DNA from: Miscanthus floridulus
Taxonomy: Eukaryota; Streptophyta; Magnoliopsida; Poales; Poaceae
Assembly (NCBI RefSeq): GCF_019320115.1
Contig: NC_089598.1
Coordinates: 85,566,462-85,630,461 of the forward strand
Direction: 5' to 3'
DNA length: 64,000 bases
Positions within the stretch are counted from its first letter, which is position 1; each line of letters starts with the position of its first letter. Below are positions 10,358 to 21,665 of the stretch, in pieces. The notes under the pieces were generated by a model. The model was given only the letters and a program-made list of their open reading frames with translations. It had not been told where the DNA came from and ran no database searches. The translations under genes were made by a program, and so were the position numbers.

Positions 10358-13300
10358 TCAGGAGACGATAGCCAGGGCGCGCTTGACGCCCGTATGCAGC
10401 CCCCCCGGAGCCGCTCGTGGACTCGACCGCTCAATGCGATCAAGCGGCTCCCGAGGGAGCTGCCCGATTCGACCCCCCGACCTCCAGGGCCTCGCAGGTG
10501 GTACGGGCGGCGCTTTGCAGCATGTTGTGCTCCTGGATCTTAGCCTCGAGCACCGCCTGCACCTCAACGGAGGCCTCAGCTGCCCGAGAGACCTCCTTCT
10601 CCAACCTTGCGCTAAGACAAGCAGGATGGGGTTAAGCACAAAGGGAAATAAGCCGAACAGGGGCTCAGGCCTATGGGACTCACCCTCGGCTTTCTCTTTC
10701 CAGCTTTGGACCTCGACCCGAGAGGCCTCGGCCGCCCTGGAAGCCTCCTTCTCCAGCTCTGCATCGCATCGGGGAGTTAGGAGTCGAACGCAAGAAAAAC
10801 AAATAAAACAAGGGGAACAGGACTCACCATCAGCCTTTCCCTTCCAGACTAAAGTCTCGGCCCGGGAGGCCTCGGCCACCTTGAGGGCCTTCGCCAGGGC
10901 GCCTTTCGTCAGCAGGTGCGCGCCCTGCTCTGCCCCCAGCTGCCCGGTGATGGCCTTGGTAGAGACCTCCAATTGTGCGGCCAGGGACCCGAAGGCATCC
11001 CACTCGCCGGCCACCCGGGTCAACTCCTCCTCTAGCTCCTTGATCCGCGCTGCCAAAGGGGCGGCCTGCTCCCGAGCCGTGGCCGCCTCGGCCGTCATAT
11101 CAGCACAGCGAAGGCAGAGGTCCTCCACCTCCGTGCTCTGCACCAATAGAAGCTCGTTGGCATGGGTGAGCAAGTCCTTCTGCCGCTGGAGCTGGTCCCT
11201 GACATCCCTCTCCCGCTGGAGGAACCATGGGCGGTACTGAAGCTTGCCCCGCTTCCGTCTCCACTTCCTAGGCCACCGGTTCCACCGCGCCCACGCCGGC
11301 CTCCGCCACCAAAGCCTCGGTGGTCCTAGGAGCTCCGGCCTCTGCCACCTCGGCCTCGGTGGTCCTGGACGCCCCAACCTCCGTCGCCTCGGCCTCGGAG
11401 GTTTTAGAGGCCTCGGCCTCGCCCTCGGTGGCCTCTGCAACTGAGGGCGCCTTGGCTTCGTCTGACTCGCGGGCCTTGGCCTCACGGGACATAGGCGCCT
11501 CACCCCCCGCTTGCTTCGTGGCCGCCTCTGTAGCCTCTTCTTGGGCAGCCGGCTCCTTCAGGTCGGCCCTGGCCGATGCCGCGCCATGCTGTATGGCAGC
11601 TTGTGCCTCCGCCACCCATTGGGCGGTGGAGCCCGTGCTCACCTTGAGCGCCTTACGCAGTGCTAGGGCAGGCGCTTCCGCCTGATGCTTCCGGCTGAGG
11701 GCAAAACACTCACTTGGTCAACATATGACGAGAAAACGAGTGGGAGATGCTACGAACTCCGTTGACAAAACACTTACCTCGAATAGGGACACAACCGCTT
11801 CCGCACTGCGTCCCTCGTCCTCTACAATGGCGGTGGTGGCGGTGGTGGCATGGCCCCCGTGTCCACCGGTGTCGGCCAGCCCTCGCCAGACTCCGGCGCC
11901 CCCTCGACCCTCTACGGAGGTGGTTGCGTCGCCCCCGCCATCACCCGCTCCACTTCTGTCGTCGAGCCCACCAGGCTGACGGCGCGCTTCCCTAACGCCC
12001 GTGCCTCGGGCGTGTCGGCCTCGGCCCCAGGGCGGGTGATCGCTGGCCCCAAGGCGTCCTCTCCTCCTCCTCCTCCTCCTAGAAACGCCGGGCTACTCAC
12101 CGACGCCCGAACACCGTCCCCCTGACATCAGGGAGATGGTCCAAGGTACCCCGCCCCGCCTCGCTTTCGTCGTCATCACTCAAGGAGTCCGACAACGACG
12201 GTGATGGAGACGGCTCCACCGGGAGACCATCGTGCCTCTGCTACCGGTGACGCTTCTCCAGCTCTTCGCGCTTAAGGTTCTTCCTCTTGTGCCTTACCTC
12301 CTCGGTGTCCTTCCGCTTCTTTTGTGCCTCGGCATGTGCCCTGTTCACCGCCCGCCACTCTACGTCCTCGGGAACGGGCGGTGGGGAGGCTCGCACATCC
12401 CTCATCCCCTGCAGGAACAATGAATGCAAATAAGGGAATAGGAAAATGCAAGGAGCAAGGAGACTCGGGGGCCACAGCGGCGCGTGACTTACCAGAGAGA
12501 GGTACCCCCGCAATGGGCGCATCGCAAATGGGGTCAGACCACCGCTCCTCAGCCACCCCTCCACCGTCTCTCTCACCTGACGTAGAATCTCCTCGTCAGA
12601 GAGGGCGATGGCGGACATCCGAACGCCCTTGATCGGCTCGTCCGATTTCATGTCGAACAGGCGCTGCCGCTGAGCCATCAGTGGTAGCACCCTCCGGCGG
12701 TGGAAGGCCGCCACAACCACAGCCGCCGTAAGGCCGCGGCTACGCAACCTCTCCAGCCCCTCCAAGAGCGACCGCAGCTTGGGCTGATCAACCACCGGGA
12801 TGCTGTACCTCCACTTCTCCGGCTGGCTCTCCACGACTCGCCCAGTATAGGGGAGGAAGTCCGTCGTCGTTGTTGCGGAGGTAGAACCAGCTATTGTACC
12901 AGCGACAGTTGGACGACGCGAGCTGGGCTAGGATGTAGAGGAGCTACCAGTCTTGGCACACTTGGAGAGTGCAGCCGCTGGCCCTCATCGCCTTCCGCAT
13001 GCCCGTTGGCTTGGTGGTGAGCCCCGCCCGGAAGAGGTGGAGCCATAGCTCCTAGTGGGGGGCAATGCCCAAGTACCCCTCGCAGACGACGTCGAAGATG
13101 GCCGCCTGCGTGATGGAGTTGGGGTTGAAGTTGTGGAGCTCCACGCCATAGTAGTGCGGGAGCGCCCGCATGAACCGGTCCGTCGGCAGGCCGAGACCGC
13201 GCTCGTAGAAAGCCACGAAGCTCACGATGTAGCCGTCACGTGGCCTCAGCTCTGGCTCGCCCCTCAGAGCAATCCACTCTGGCCTGGTGGGGTCGGTAAC

Positions 13301-13402
13301 CGGGCGGAGGAGGCCGTCATCGATGAGCGACTGCAGCGTCTCCGCAGACACGTCAGACGGACCCCAAGGATCTGCCTGGAGGACAACAGCGCTGCCGACC
13401 AT
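10358..13402 (-). pseudogene. Antisense gene of the Gypsy element, 'putative gypsy-type transposon' (Transposase_28-like) protein
   Basis: Reading the minus strand from ATG at 13402 gives MVGSAVVLQADPWGPSDVSA, then GYIVSFVAFYERGLGLPTDR and PHYYGVELHNFNPNSITQA. This is the conserved domain annotated in grass genomes as 'putative gypsy type transposon' (Pfam Transposase_28; assigned from memory of the family). A stop (TAG where family Trp is expected, after YLGIAPH) and two more follow. Further downstream are ESQPEKWRYSIPVVDQPKL, a charged linker and a long Ala/Glu coiled coil (about 11230-10620). Introns are visible: GTAAGT at 12492 to CAG at 12409, and GTGAGT donors at about 10680 and 10825. 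A TATA-like ATAAATA lies at about 13578-13586 on this strand. The function is unknown. It is the typical extra antisense gene of this lineage, now inactivated. Confidence 0.75.
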
Positions 13403-13440
13403 GGGTGCGGTGGAGAATGTGGCTACAACGGTAAGGCTCG

Positions 13441-13470
13441 CTCGCTCTCTCTCTCTCTCTCTTTCTCCCC
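13441..13470. repeat. CT microsatellite
   Basis: A run of CT dinucleotides interrupted by single bases, upstream of the conserved part of the antisense gene. On the minus strand it gives the Arg/Glu repeats of a fortuitous N-terminal extension. Confidence 0.85.
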
Positions 13471-13866
13471 CTTCTCCCTTCTTCTCCCCGGCGCTCTCTG
13501 TTCTTAGCAACCGCTCGAGGGCAGAAAGGTCGAACGTATGCAGGCAAGGTAAGGAGGGGAGAGGTGAGACTCGTCATGTATTTATGAGGGAAGGGGGCGA
13601 AATGGACGAGCGATGAAACCAGGGAAGTTTCCCTCAGATCTGGCATAGTTAATCTAGATCCGGTTAAACCGCCCACGCGTCCACCTTTCCCTTATTAATC
13701 GCGCGCACGGTAACGTCCCATCCGCTGATATTGCGTCACATCCAACCGCTACAATGGCAGGCACCGTTCCATCTCCCCGAGGAACCACCTCAAAAGGTGC
13801 AACCGCCATCGCCAGCCGATGGGAGGGGAATATCCCCCCATCCGATTCCTTTCAGACGAAGGAACT

Positions 13867-14285
13867 AGGCACCGAGCCTACTACGGTCTAGGGGTTCGAA
13901 GGCTGGGCCCTCGAGGGTCTCGACAGCCGCCCTAGGACAATAGAGTCAGGGATGACTATGGGCGAGCCCATACATGGCCGAGGCCCAAGTAAGTGATCGC
14001 TTAGGATGCCCTAAGTCGTGTCCGAGACCAGCAGGGAGGTCTCTGAATGGGATCCCACTGTAGGGAGGCACCGAGCCCCTGGGGCCAATTGAACAGCCCT
14101 AGGACCCACTAGAGAAGCCCTCTGGTACTTTTGGAGTGCGTCTCTGGACCACCAGCCGACCCCTATTGAATGGGACATGGGCCTCCACTTGGACTTACCC
14201 GATAACAGCTCACTGGAGGTGTCACTGCTCACGCCCACCGAGGGTAGCCTGGCATACTCCACCCCTCCTTTTGAACGAAAAGGAT
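13867..14285 (+). repeat. Long direct repeat, copy 1, in the Gypsy 3' untranslated region
   Basis: About 420 bp from aggcaccgagcc to the first GAACGAAAAGGATG. It recurs at 15037-15457, offset about 1170 bp, with scattered base changes. The two copies flank the 157-bp tandem array. No protein is apparent. Confidence 0.88.
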
Positions 14286-15030
14286 GCGCGAGGGTCACAC
14301 AAAAAAGATAGGGAAACTCCTGATCGCCCTCTCGCTCCGTGCAGAGGCTCGGGGGCTCTTCCTACAACCAAGCTGAGACCCAGCGACCCAAACTCGCACT
14401 CGAGGGCTCGGCAAACAACCCCTCCTTCCGAACGAAAAGGATGCGCGAGGGTCGCACAAAAAAGACAGGGAAACACCTGATCGCCCTCTCGCTCCGTGCA
14501 GAGGCTCGGGGGCTCTTCCTGCAACCAAGCCGAGACCCAGCGACCCAAACTCGCACTCGAGGGCTCAGCAAACAGCCCCTCCTTCCGAACGAAAATAATG
14601 TGCGAGGGTCGCACAAAAAAGACAAGGAAACACCTGATTGCCCTCTCACTCCGTGCAGAGGCTCGGGGGCTCTTCCTGCAACCAAGCCGAGACCCAGTGA
14701 CCCAAACTCGCACTCGAGGGCTCGGCAAACAACCCCTCCTTCCGAACAAAAAGGATGTGTGAGGGTCGCACAAAAAGACAAGGAAACTCCTGATCGCCCT
14801 CTCGCTCCGTGTAGAGGCTCGGAGGCTCTTCCTGTAACCAAGCCGAGACCCAGCAACCCAAACTCGCACTTGAGGGCTCGGCAAACAACTCCTCCTTCCA
14901 AACGAAAAGGATGTCGAAGCCCAGCAACCCGAACTCACACTCGGGGGCTCGGCAAATGACTCCTCCTTCCGAACGAAAAGGATGTCGAAGCCTAGCAACC
15001 TGAACTCGCACTCGGGGGCTCGGCAAATGC
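14264..15030 (+). repeat. 157-bp tandem repeat array
   Basis: Units begin with CCTCCTT at 14264, 14421, 14578, 14735 and 14891 (spacings 157, 157, 157, 156), then a short 71-bp unit begins at 14962. Each contains GAACGAAAAGGATG, a GAGGGTCGCACAAAAA segment and a CTCGGGGGCTCTTCCTG segment. The last part of the unit resembles the purine-rich/G-rich sequence next to the 3' LTR. Both strands are open for hundreds of bases simply because 157-bp units cycle through the frames without stops. Confidence 0.92.
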
Positions 15031-15036
15031 GATAAA

Positions 15037-15457
15037 AGGCACCAAGCCCGTTATGGTCCAGGGGTTCGAAGGCTGGGCCCCCGAGGGTCTCGACAGTCGC
15101 CCCAGGACAACAGAGTCAGGGATGACTATGGGCGAGCCCGTACATGACCGAGGCCCAAGCAAGCGATTGCTTGGGATGCCCTAAGTCGTGTCCGAGACCG
15201 GCAGGGAGGTCTCTGAATGGGATCCCACCGTAGGGAGGCACCGAGCCCCCGGGGCCAATCGAATGGCCCTGGGACCTACTAGAGAAGCCCTCTGGTACTT
15301 TTGGAGTGAGTCTCTGGACCGCTAGCCGACCCCTATCGAATGGGGCACGGGCCTCCACTTGGACTTACCCGATAACAGCTCACCGGAGGTGTCACTGCTC
15401 GCGCCCACTGAGGGTAGCCTGGCATACTCCACCCCTCCTTCTGAACGAAAAGGATGC
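15037..15457 (+). repeat. Long direct repeat, copy 2
   Basis: The second copy of the 420-bp repeat at 13867-14285. It ends at a partial tandem-repeat unit with GAACGAAAAGGATGCACG. Copy number of the tandem array may have changed by exchange between the two. Confidence 0.88.
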
Positions 15458-15775
15458 ACGAGGGCCGTACAAAAAAGACAGAAAAACTCCTAATCGCCCT
15501 CTTGCTCCGAGCAGAGGCTCAGGGTCTCTTCCTAGAAACAAGCCGAGGCCCAGCGACCCAAACCCGCACTCATGGGCTCAACAAACGTGACAAAACCCTT
15601 TGCTCAACTTGAGTAAAGCCCCTGGAGGAATAAATCCACTCCTCCAGGGCCTCGGGGGCTACACCCAGCGGGTGCGCTCGCGCGCACCCACCGAGGCCTC
15701 AAGTACGAAATACCATCTCGCCAGGAGCTGCCATGAGCCAAGTCTCGTCAAAACCTCAGGAAGAGCGCTCACACT

Positions 15776-15797
15776 CTCCCCGAGGCTCGGGGGCTAC
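15776..15797 (+). other. Purine-rich tract next to the 3' LTR
   Basis: The sequence CCCCGAGGCTCGGGGGCTAC immediately precedes the TGTCGG LTR start, the position where the polypurine tract primes plus-strand DNA. It is less pure than a classical tract, as is usual in this grass lineage. Confidence 0.6.
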
Positions 15798-17053
15798 TGT
15801 CGGGTACCATAAAAAGGGGTCCCCTAAGCAAGAACCGGAAAAATCGCTTAGACCTTGTAAAAATCAATGCCAAGAGACAACCATCGGCAAACCCCCCACC
15901 TTATCCGAGGCCTGGCTGGATCACCCGGCCCACCTCGGGCAGTATCCCGTCTCGCCCGAGGCCCCGCGCGTGAGGCCTCGGACGAGGTGCCGATTCTCCG
16001 CCTCGCTCGAGGCCGGCTCGGCAGCTACCCCATCACCACCGTCTCATCCGGGACGTCACGTCCAACTGGCGCGGCCAACCACTCCCACCACGTCAGCCGA
16101 ACGACGGCTCGATACAGTAGGGTGGCTGACGAGATGGGAGTCACATCGATGCCATGCCGTCTAGGACGGGACGGGGCAGGGGTTACCGGCCGCTATGCTC
16201 GGCACTGTGCCCACGACTGACACCCATGTGGCACTATGCTGCCTAACCCCACCTACTCCAAGGACGGCGCGGCATGGAGATTCAGGTCTGGGTCCCTGTA
16301 GCCTCCGAATCAGTGTACATGACCAACTGCTCCCTCCGAGCCTCGGCTATCCGCTCTGGGGTCTCGGTAGCCTCGGGATTCGCGCCTACCGAGCCCCCCC
16401 ACAATGGTTCAGCCTCTGCACCGACTAGGCCTCGGCTCTCTACGTTGTCAACATACAGCGACCGGCACGTCGAACACAGTATGTGCCATATCCTGCGCTA
16501 AGCCATCACAGGAGCTCCCACGTCGCACAGGATCGGGCGTGACCGGCGCGTCACTCCAGTGCACCAAGGACAAGGCCGCTCCATCGACCATACCTCCACA
16601 GTGACGAGCTACAGGGCTCGGCATACCACCTCCGCTCATAGAACGCCACGTAGCGAACACATGTATCGCCCCTGTCCCCCCCTTCAACTATAAAAGGGGG
16701 TGACCGGGGCCGTTTCGAGACAGACAGACATACGAGAGACACACGGGCTCACGGACGCACGCACAGACAGACGAACACGCACGATCCCTCGCTGCCTAAG
16801 ATCAACATCTCAAGCAACACACGCACTCCACGCAGAGACCTGGGACTAGCTCCCTCTCTCGCCCAGCTTATAAACCCCTACTACAAGCACTTCGGTGCAA
16901 GGAATACAAGATCGCTCTCTCAGACTGGACGTAGGGCACCTATTGCCTGAACCAGTATAAACCTTGTGTCTCTTTGCATCACCATCTGGGATTAGGGGCA
17001 TGCAGTACATTTTCACTAGTCGGTTGAGGGCCTGCCGGTCCAAAACACCGACA
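15798..17053 (+). repeat. 3' LTR of the Gypsy element
   Basis: 1256 bp, collinear with 1798-3052, ending CACCGACA. TATA box TATAAAAG at 16689-16696. It is followed by the right target-site copy atatg (17054-17058). Confidence 0.93.
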
Positions 17054-19273
17054 ATATGACATATACAACACCTAATGTTAGCTCTTAAAGAAGATGAATA
17101 AGTAAATAAGGATCTTGTGATACAGGTACGGATGAAAACAGATCGGATACGGACGGATATCACCGATATTACATTTGTTTTCATATTTCTGTCTGGATTC
17201 GGATTCGAATACGGATAGTGTCAACTATGTCGGATATGATACGATTGGATATCGGCATCATAAATATGCGATTTGAGTATTCAGATACGGATACGGTATC
17301 GGATATTGGATATCCGGACTCAGATACGGACAGATCTCAACCCCTCTAAATAGATTCGGTTTCGAATACGGTCGGAAAATATCCGTACCGTTTTCATCCC
17401 TAGATACAGGAGGCTATAGAACAATTGCCTTTTAGCAATGAAGAGTAACAATAGCCCCATATGAAAGAAGTGCCACGAGGCCCCAGAAGGTCTCAAAGAA
17501 TAAGGAAAACAGATATTTCTGGTGACTAAGGAGTCAATGTTAATTAAGAAATTCAAATGGAGGGTAATTCCACCTCATTTGAAAAAGCCATGAGAGGCGT
17601 TCACTCGTCTAAATGGCAAGAAGCAAAGGAAGATGAAATGAAATCGATAAATACTAACGATGTTTGGGACTTAGAAGAAATTCCCAATGGAGCCAAAATA
17701 GTAGGTTGTAATGGGTCTGCAAGACAAATGTGACTCCAAAGGGAATATGGAAAGCTATAAAGCGCCACTTGTGGTGAAATGATTTACACAAAGAGAAGGA
17801 ATAGATTATAATGAGCATGCAAGGATTCTTTTAGAATCATAATGGTGTTAGTGGTACATTACGATTTACAGTAATATCAGAAGGATGTAAAGACACATTC
17901 CTCAACGGAGATTTGTATGGAAAAGTTTACATGGCATAACTCAAAATGTTTTGTCGTGGAAGGAAAAGAACGAAAGGGATGTTGCCTAAAGAAATCCATT
18001 TATGGATTAAAGCAAGCTTCAAGACATTGGTACTTGAAGTTTGACAGTACAATAAGAAAGTTTGGGTTTAAAGGGAATGTAGAGGACAATTGTATTTATG
18101 CAAAGTTTAAACATGGGAAATTTATTTTCCTAATCCTGCATGTGGGTAGCACCTTACTCGCTAGTAGTGGTGTTAATCTACTGTTGGAGAAGAAACAGTT
18201 CTTGTCCTCAAGTTTCAGTGAGAATGGTCTTGGTAAAGCGTCATTCGTTCCAGAAATTGGAACTTATCGAGACAAAAGGAAAAGGGGTATTAGAACTATC
18301 TCAAGTGTATACTTAGAGAAGATTCTAAAGAAATAAAGTATATATGTGAGTAAACCTGCGTCTGTTCCTATAGTAAAGGGTAATAGTTTTGGGAACTTCC
18401 AGTGTTCCAAGAACCAATGTAAGATCGATAAAAAGGACGTCCTATATGCTTCAGCTATTGGAAGCTTAATGAATGCTTATAAGTAAGAACTTACCCTAAA
18501 TAGTTCTTGTATCCGGGATGTTTTGGCAGAAGTCCAGTCTAGATATAGATCACTGGAATGGAGTTGAGAATGTTTTGCAATTGTGCAAAGATTTATAGGC
18601 CTCATGGTGAGTAAGAAAGAATAAGTACTCTCAAATAGTTGTGGATACAAATGTTAAATTTTGACGAGATGTTTAGTGAAACCCACATAGTAGCTAACAC
18701 TCGCAGTTGGAGTTTTATTGTGGAAAAGCTCCAAAGAAACAGTTATGGTGTCATCAAAGATGCATACCCACAGTATAGCTTGTTATGAGGCTTAAGGACA
18801 GGCAAAATGGTTAAAAGAACTTACACCCGGAATTGATAATGGTATTCAATAGCAATAACTATTTAAGTAGTTCGCTCCTATAACAATGGTCAAGTGTGCT
18901 GCCAAACACATTGACGTTAAAGTTATACGTTGTGAAGGAGAAAGTCCGGAATCATACTAAAAGTATTGAACATATAAGTAACAAGTAAGTGCTTGCGGAT
19001 CCGCGTACAAAAGGCTTACCACCCAGTGTGTTCAGAGAACACACAGTCGACATGGGTTTAGGGGAAAGCCTATGATTTCCGGATAATAAAGGGCCCAAAG
19101 TTAAAGAATCTGTTTCAGAACAGAGACGTGTATTGTAGCTGTTAAATCTATCGGCGATTGACCGTGACGATGAAGCATGCTCTATGCACTAATCTGTGAT
19201 GGAACAAATAAAAGTGAAAGGGATTAAAGTCAAAGTTTAAAGTTAAAGTATGAGTTGAGATCAAGGGGGAGAA
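17054..19273 (+). pseudogene. Decayed Copia interior, right part: reverse transcriptase and RNase H
   Basis: Continuation of the element at 1-1797. Around 17570-17700 the sequence reads FEKAMRGVHSSKWQEAKEDE and VWDLEEIPNGAKIVGC, the start of a Copia reverse transcriptase. At 17980-18110 it reads [16 protein letters not shown]. Near 18440 LYASAIGSLMNA and near 18990 DPRTKGLPPSVFREH are the RT/RNase H end. The frame is broken by many stops and indels, and the catalytic Asp-Asp loop (expected near 18140) is degraded. A Ds-like element interrupts it at 17127-17402. A purine-rich tract (tcaagggggagaa) at 19261-19273 precedes the LTR. Confidence 0.85.
17127..17402. mobile_element. Ds-like non-autonomous hAT element (276 bp)
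   Basis: The ends are TACGGATGAAAAC and CCGTTTTCATCCCTA, matching the 11-base Ac/Ds termini (CAGGGATGAAA / TTTCATCCCTA) except for bases at the left tip. It is flanked by a perfect 8-bp duplication gatacagg at 17119-17126 and 17403-17410, the hAT hallmark. Inside are many GGATA/TCGGAT/CGGTCGG motifs, like the subterminal transposase-binding repeats of Ac. No coding capacity. It needs transposase supplied elsewhere. Confidence 0.93.
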
Positions 19274-19766
19274 TGTTGGTTTGATCTCCCAACCACAGTG
19301 GCCCAACGGCCATTTGGGCCTTGACCTCGCGCCCTGATCGGGGGCGCCCAGTCCATCTATGGCTGGCGGGCCCCCGTCACACTACGCATTAAATAGAGGT
19401 GGGGCCGGCGGCTCTCAGTACGAGGTTGGCCTGAGCCGTACGCCCCAACGGCAAACCCTACTCCGATCTAACAGAGGGGCGCAGCCAGTGACGGGAAGCA
19501 CCGCCGCCGCCACGGCACTGCGCGACCACGGTCTTCACCCCGGTCTCCACTGCGGTGCCCTTCTTCTCCGACCGTCGCTGCCTAGCGCAGATCTTCACCG
19601 GCGAACCTGTGATGGCCGGATCCGCCTCCTCAATGCCTACCGATGGTCAGTGCCTAACCCTAACTCTCCCTCTCCCTCTCTGTCCTTCTTCGTACACACC
19701 ATTTCTACGAGAAACCCAATAAAACCCCACTGATCTACACCACGGATGGTCCTAAAGAAACTAACA
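19274..19766 (+). repeat. 3' LTR of the old Copia element
   Basis: It starts TGTTGG right after the purine tract and probably ends CTAACA at 19766, giving short inverted termini. It contains a TATA-like ATTAAATA near 19387 and CT-rich sequence near 19665. The left LTR is outside the window, so the right boundary rests only on the terminal motif. Confidence 0.65.
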
Positions 19767-19885
19767 CAATCCAATCAATCAGTATGTACGTGCATGGACA
19801 CAATCATCACGTACATACATTTATGGCAACTACGTACATGGAAGTAATCCAAAAGGAAACAGTAGCATGCACGAATAATGATAGT

Positions 19886-20642
19886 CTAAGAATAGGGCAA
19901 TTTACCCGAAGCATTGTGGACCACCGGCTTGTCACATTCCAGCTCCGAGTGGCCCATGATGCCACAAGATAAGCAATAGAACGACAGTTTTTCATACTGC
20001 AAATCAAACCATTCAGGGTCTGCATCTTTTTTCATCTTCAAAAGCACACCTCTTCTCAGAGGTTTTGCCACCTCAATCGCCACTCGGGCGCGCAGGTAGG
20101 GGCCGCTAGCTTTGCCGTCTTTATCCACATCCATCTTCTTCACCACGCCAACCAGGCCCATGGCACGTTCGCCATCAGATGCCGGTTCATCCAGCCTAGC
20201 GGAAGGTTCAAGATTTGCACCCAGATATCCATCCGATCGAACTTAATCTCCGAAGGCTTGAGGTTTTCATCATAGGTTTGCAGCAGCAGGGCGTCCCGTC
20301 CCACCATCCACGGTGAGCCGCCTAACGCATGTTCCATGTCCTGCTCAAACTTGAATTCCGCAACAAAAAGGTTCTCCTCCTTCTCACCAATGGATCTGAT
20401 CTTCAATCCATAGGGATTCCCCCAAGCCGGCTCCATCGCGCGGAAAATTGTGGTGGAGTGCACAATTGCCGGCGAGAGGACCTTGCCGACCAACGCCCAC
20501 TCCACCCCAAGGGGGTCTCCAACGTCTTCATCATCCTGAATTCCGCGACGTCCTCCTCTTCTGCTGTCAGGTTGAGGTTCTGAAGCAGATCATCAACGTG
20601 CGCATACGGATCAACCGGTGGTCCACTCCCTATCGCAGCCAT
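19886..20642 (-). pseudogene. LINE ORF1-like protein (DUF4283 plus zinc knuckle), frameshifted
   Basis: Minus strand from ATG at 20642 (MAAIGSGPPVDPYAHVDDLL). Three frames join: MAAIGS... to about 20500; then MEWALVGKVLSPAIVHSTTI and FVAEFKFEQDMEHALGGSPW, the DUF4283 fold, to about 20160; then MGLVGVVKKMDVDKDGKASG to a CCHC knuckle (CLSCGIMGHSELEC). DUF4283 with this knuckle is the nucleic-acid-binding ORF1 type of plant L1-like LINEs. The endonuclease/reverse transcriptase part that should follow is absent: similarity stops near 19886. It could also be a stand-alone gene derived from such an element. Two frameshifts make it a pseudogene. Confidence 0.75.
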
Positions 20643-20879
20643 GGCTTTTGATCGGAGGGAAAAGGGGATGTGAGGCGTACAGATTGTATTCTCACACACC
20701 AAACCGATCCCACTCTAGGGTTCCTAAGCGGCACTACCCTAGCGGGGAATCTGTGTTTGACGGCGCCGGAATGGCTAACCGTCGATATGCGGTGGCCGCC
20801 GCCGCCGGGAGTCGGTGGGCGGAGCATGGGCGCCGTGACCGGAGTGGTCGTCTGCGTTGCTGATGTAGGACTCTGATGG

Positions 20880-21074
20880 TGGCGGCCTAGGCCGAGAGTG
20901 GGATCGCGATTGCCTCCTGGATCGCCTGCGCGGGGGCTCGGTAATTTCCGGGCATCATTTCGCCCAGCCAAGATTACTGGAGCAGTATGGGCGTCAATAC
21001 ATTCTAGCACTTCTCGACCGTTTCTACCTGCTTCGTTCCAGCCATGCCAGACGCCACCGTAGGAGAATGGTGAT
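20880..21074. other. Region upstream of the LINE ORF1-like pseudogene
   Basis: GC-rich in its first part, probably 5' untranslated sequence of the minus-strand ORF1-like gene. Nothing else can be identified. Confidence 0.4.
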
Positions 21075-21076
21075 TA

Positions 21077-21270
21077 CTCTGCTGTCCCTCCGTCCCAACT
21101 TTAACAAATATAAATAAAAATATTAATATTTATGGTACGTAATTAGTATTATTAGATAAATTATTTAATATATTTTTATAATAAACTTATTTAGAGATAT
21201 AATATTGTTAATATTTTCTACAAATCTATTAAGCAAATCTTATAGGGATGTTTTTTATGGGACAAGGGAG
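21077..21270. mobile_element. Stowaway-like MITE
   Basis: About 194 bp, very AT-rich, with degenerate inverted ends (ctgtccctccgtccc left, gggacaagggag right) and flanking TA dinucleotides at 21075-21076 and 21271-21272. These are Tc1/mariner-type MITE features. Confidence 0.78.
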
Positions 21271-21424
21271 TATGTCTCTGTTGGATGACTTTGTCCAAGT
21301 TCCCAGCAAACCTGGGCTTCTGTATAAGCCGCAACCCGTAAGTCAACATCCGCAAAATGGAAGCTATCACAATTCCTAATTATCGTGGTGATCTGACTTT
21401 TATCAACCTCTAGTTTAAGGTCTA

Positions 21425-21663
21425 CTCACTCCGTTAAAAAAAAGTGTAATTTTTGTTTCTCAAGAAGTAAAAAAAAATTAAGTATTATTATCAAATATAC
21501 GGAAAATGAACTAACATTTATGATGCAAATAAGTATGATAAGATAAATCACAGAATATATTTCTTAATAAACTTAATATTGATATTATTATAAATTTAAT
21601 CAAATTTAAGAAAGTTTGACGTGGTTCAAACCTAGAAGTGTAATATTTTTGAAATGGAGGGAG
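21425..21663. mobile_element. Stowaway-like MITE
   Basis: About 239 bp. Left end CTCACTCCGTTAAAAAAAAG, right end GAAATGGAGGGAG, flanking TA at 21423-21424 and 21664-21665. No coding capacity. Confidence 0.82.
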
Positions 21664-21665
21664 TA

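Larger units (their letters stand above)
1798..17053 (+). mobile_element. Full-length Tat-lineage (RetroSat2/RIRE2-like) Gypsy LTR retrotransposon
   Basis: A 15.3-kb element bounded by two long LTRs that begin TGTCGGGTACC and end CGACA. The flanks are gtatg (1793-1797) and atatg (17054-17058), a 5-bp target-site duplication with one change. Inside, on the plus strand, are gag, zinc knuckle, protease, reverse transcriptase, RNase H and integrase, in the Ty3/Gypsy order. A spliced antisense gene follows, then a tandem-repeat region and a purine-rich tract. This layout is known for Tat-lineage elements of grasses. It inserted into an older Copia element. In the first 100 bases after the initial TGT the LTRs differ at five positions, four of them transitions, so it is not very recent. 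Coding regions carry many stop codons, so it is not autonomous. Confidence 0.93.

Noticed and set aside
10383..11240. Plus-strand open frame of 285 codons
   Set aside because: It is the opposite strand of the antisense coiled-coil gene; low-complexity Ser/Ala content and no domain.
14222..15026. Long open frames on both strands
   Set aside because: They follow from the 157-bp tandem repeat cycling through frames; no protein family.
14264..15030. CRISPR-like direct repeats
   Set aside because: Contiguous 157-bp tandem units without spacers, in plant retroelement DNA.
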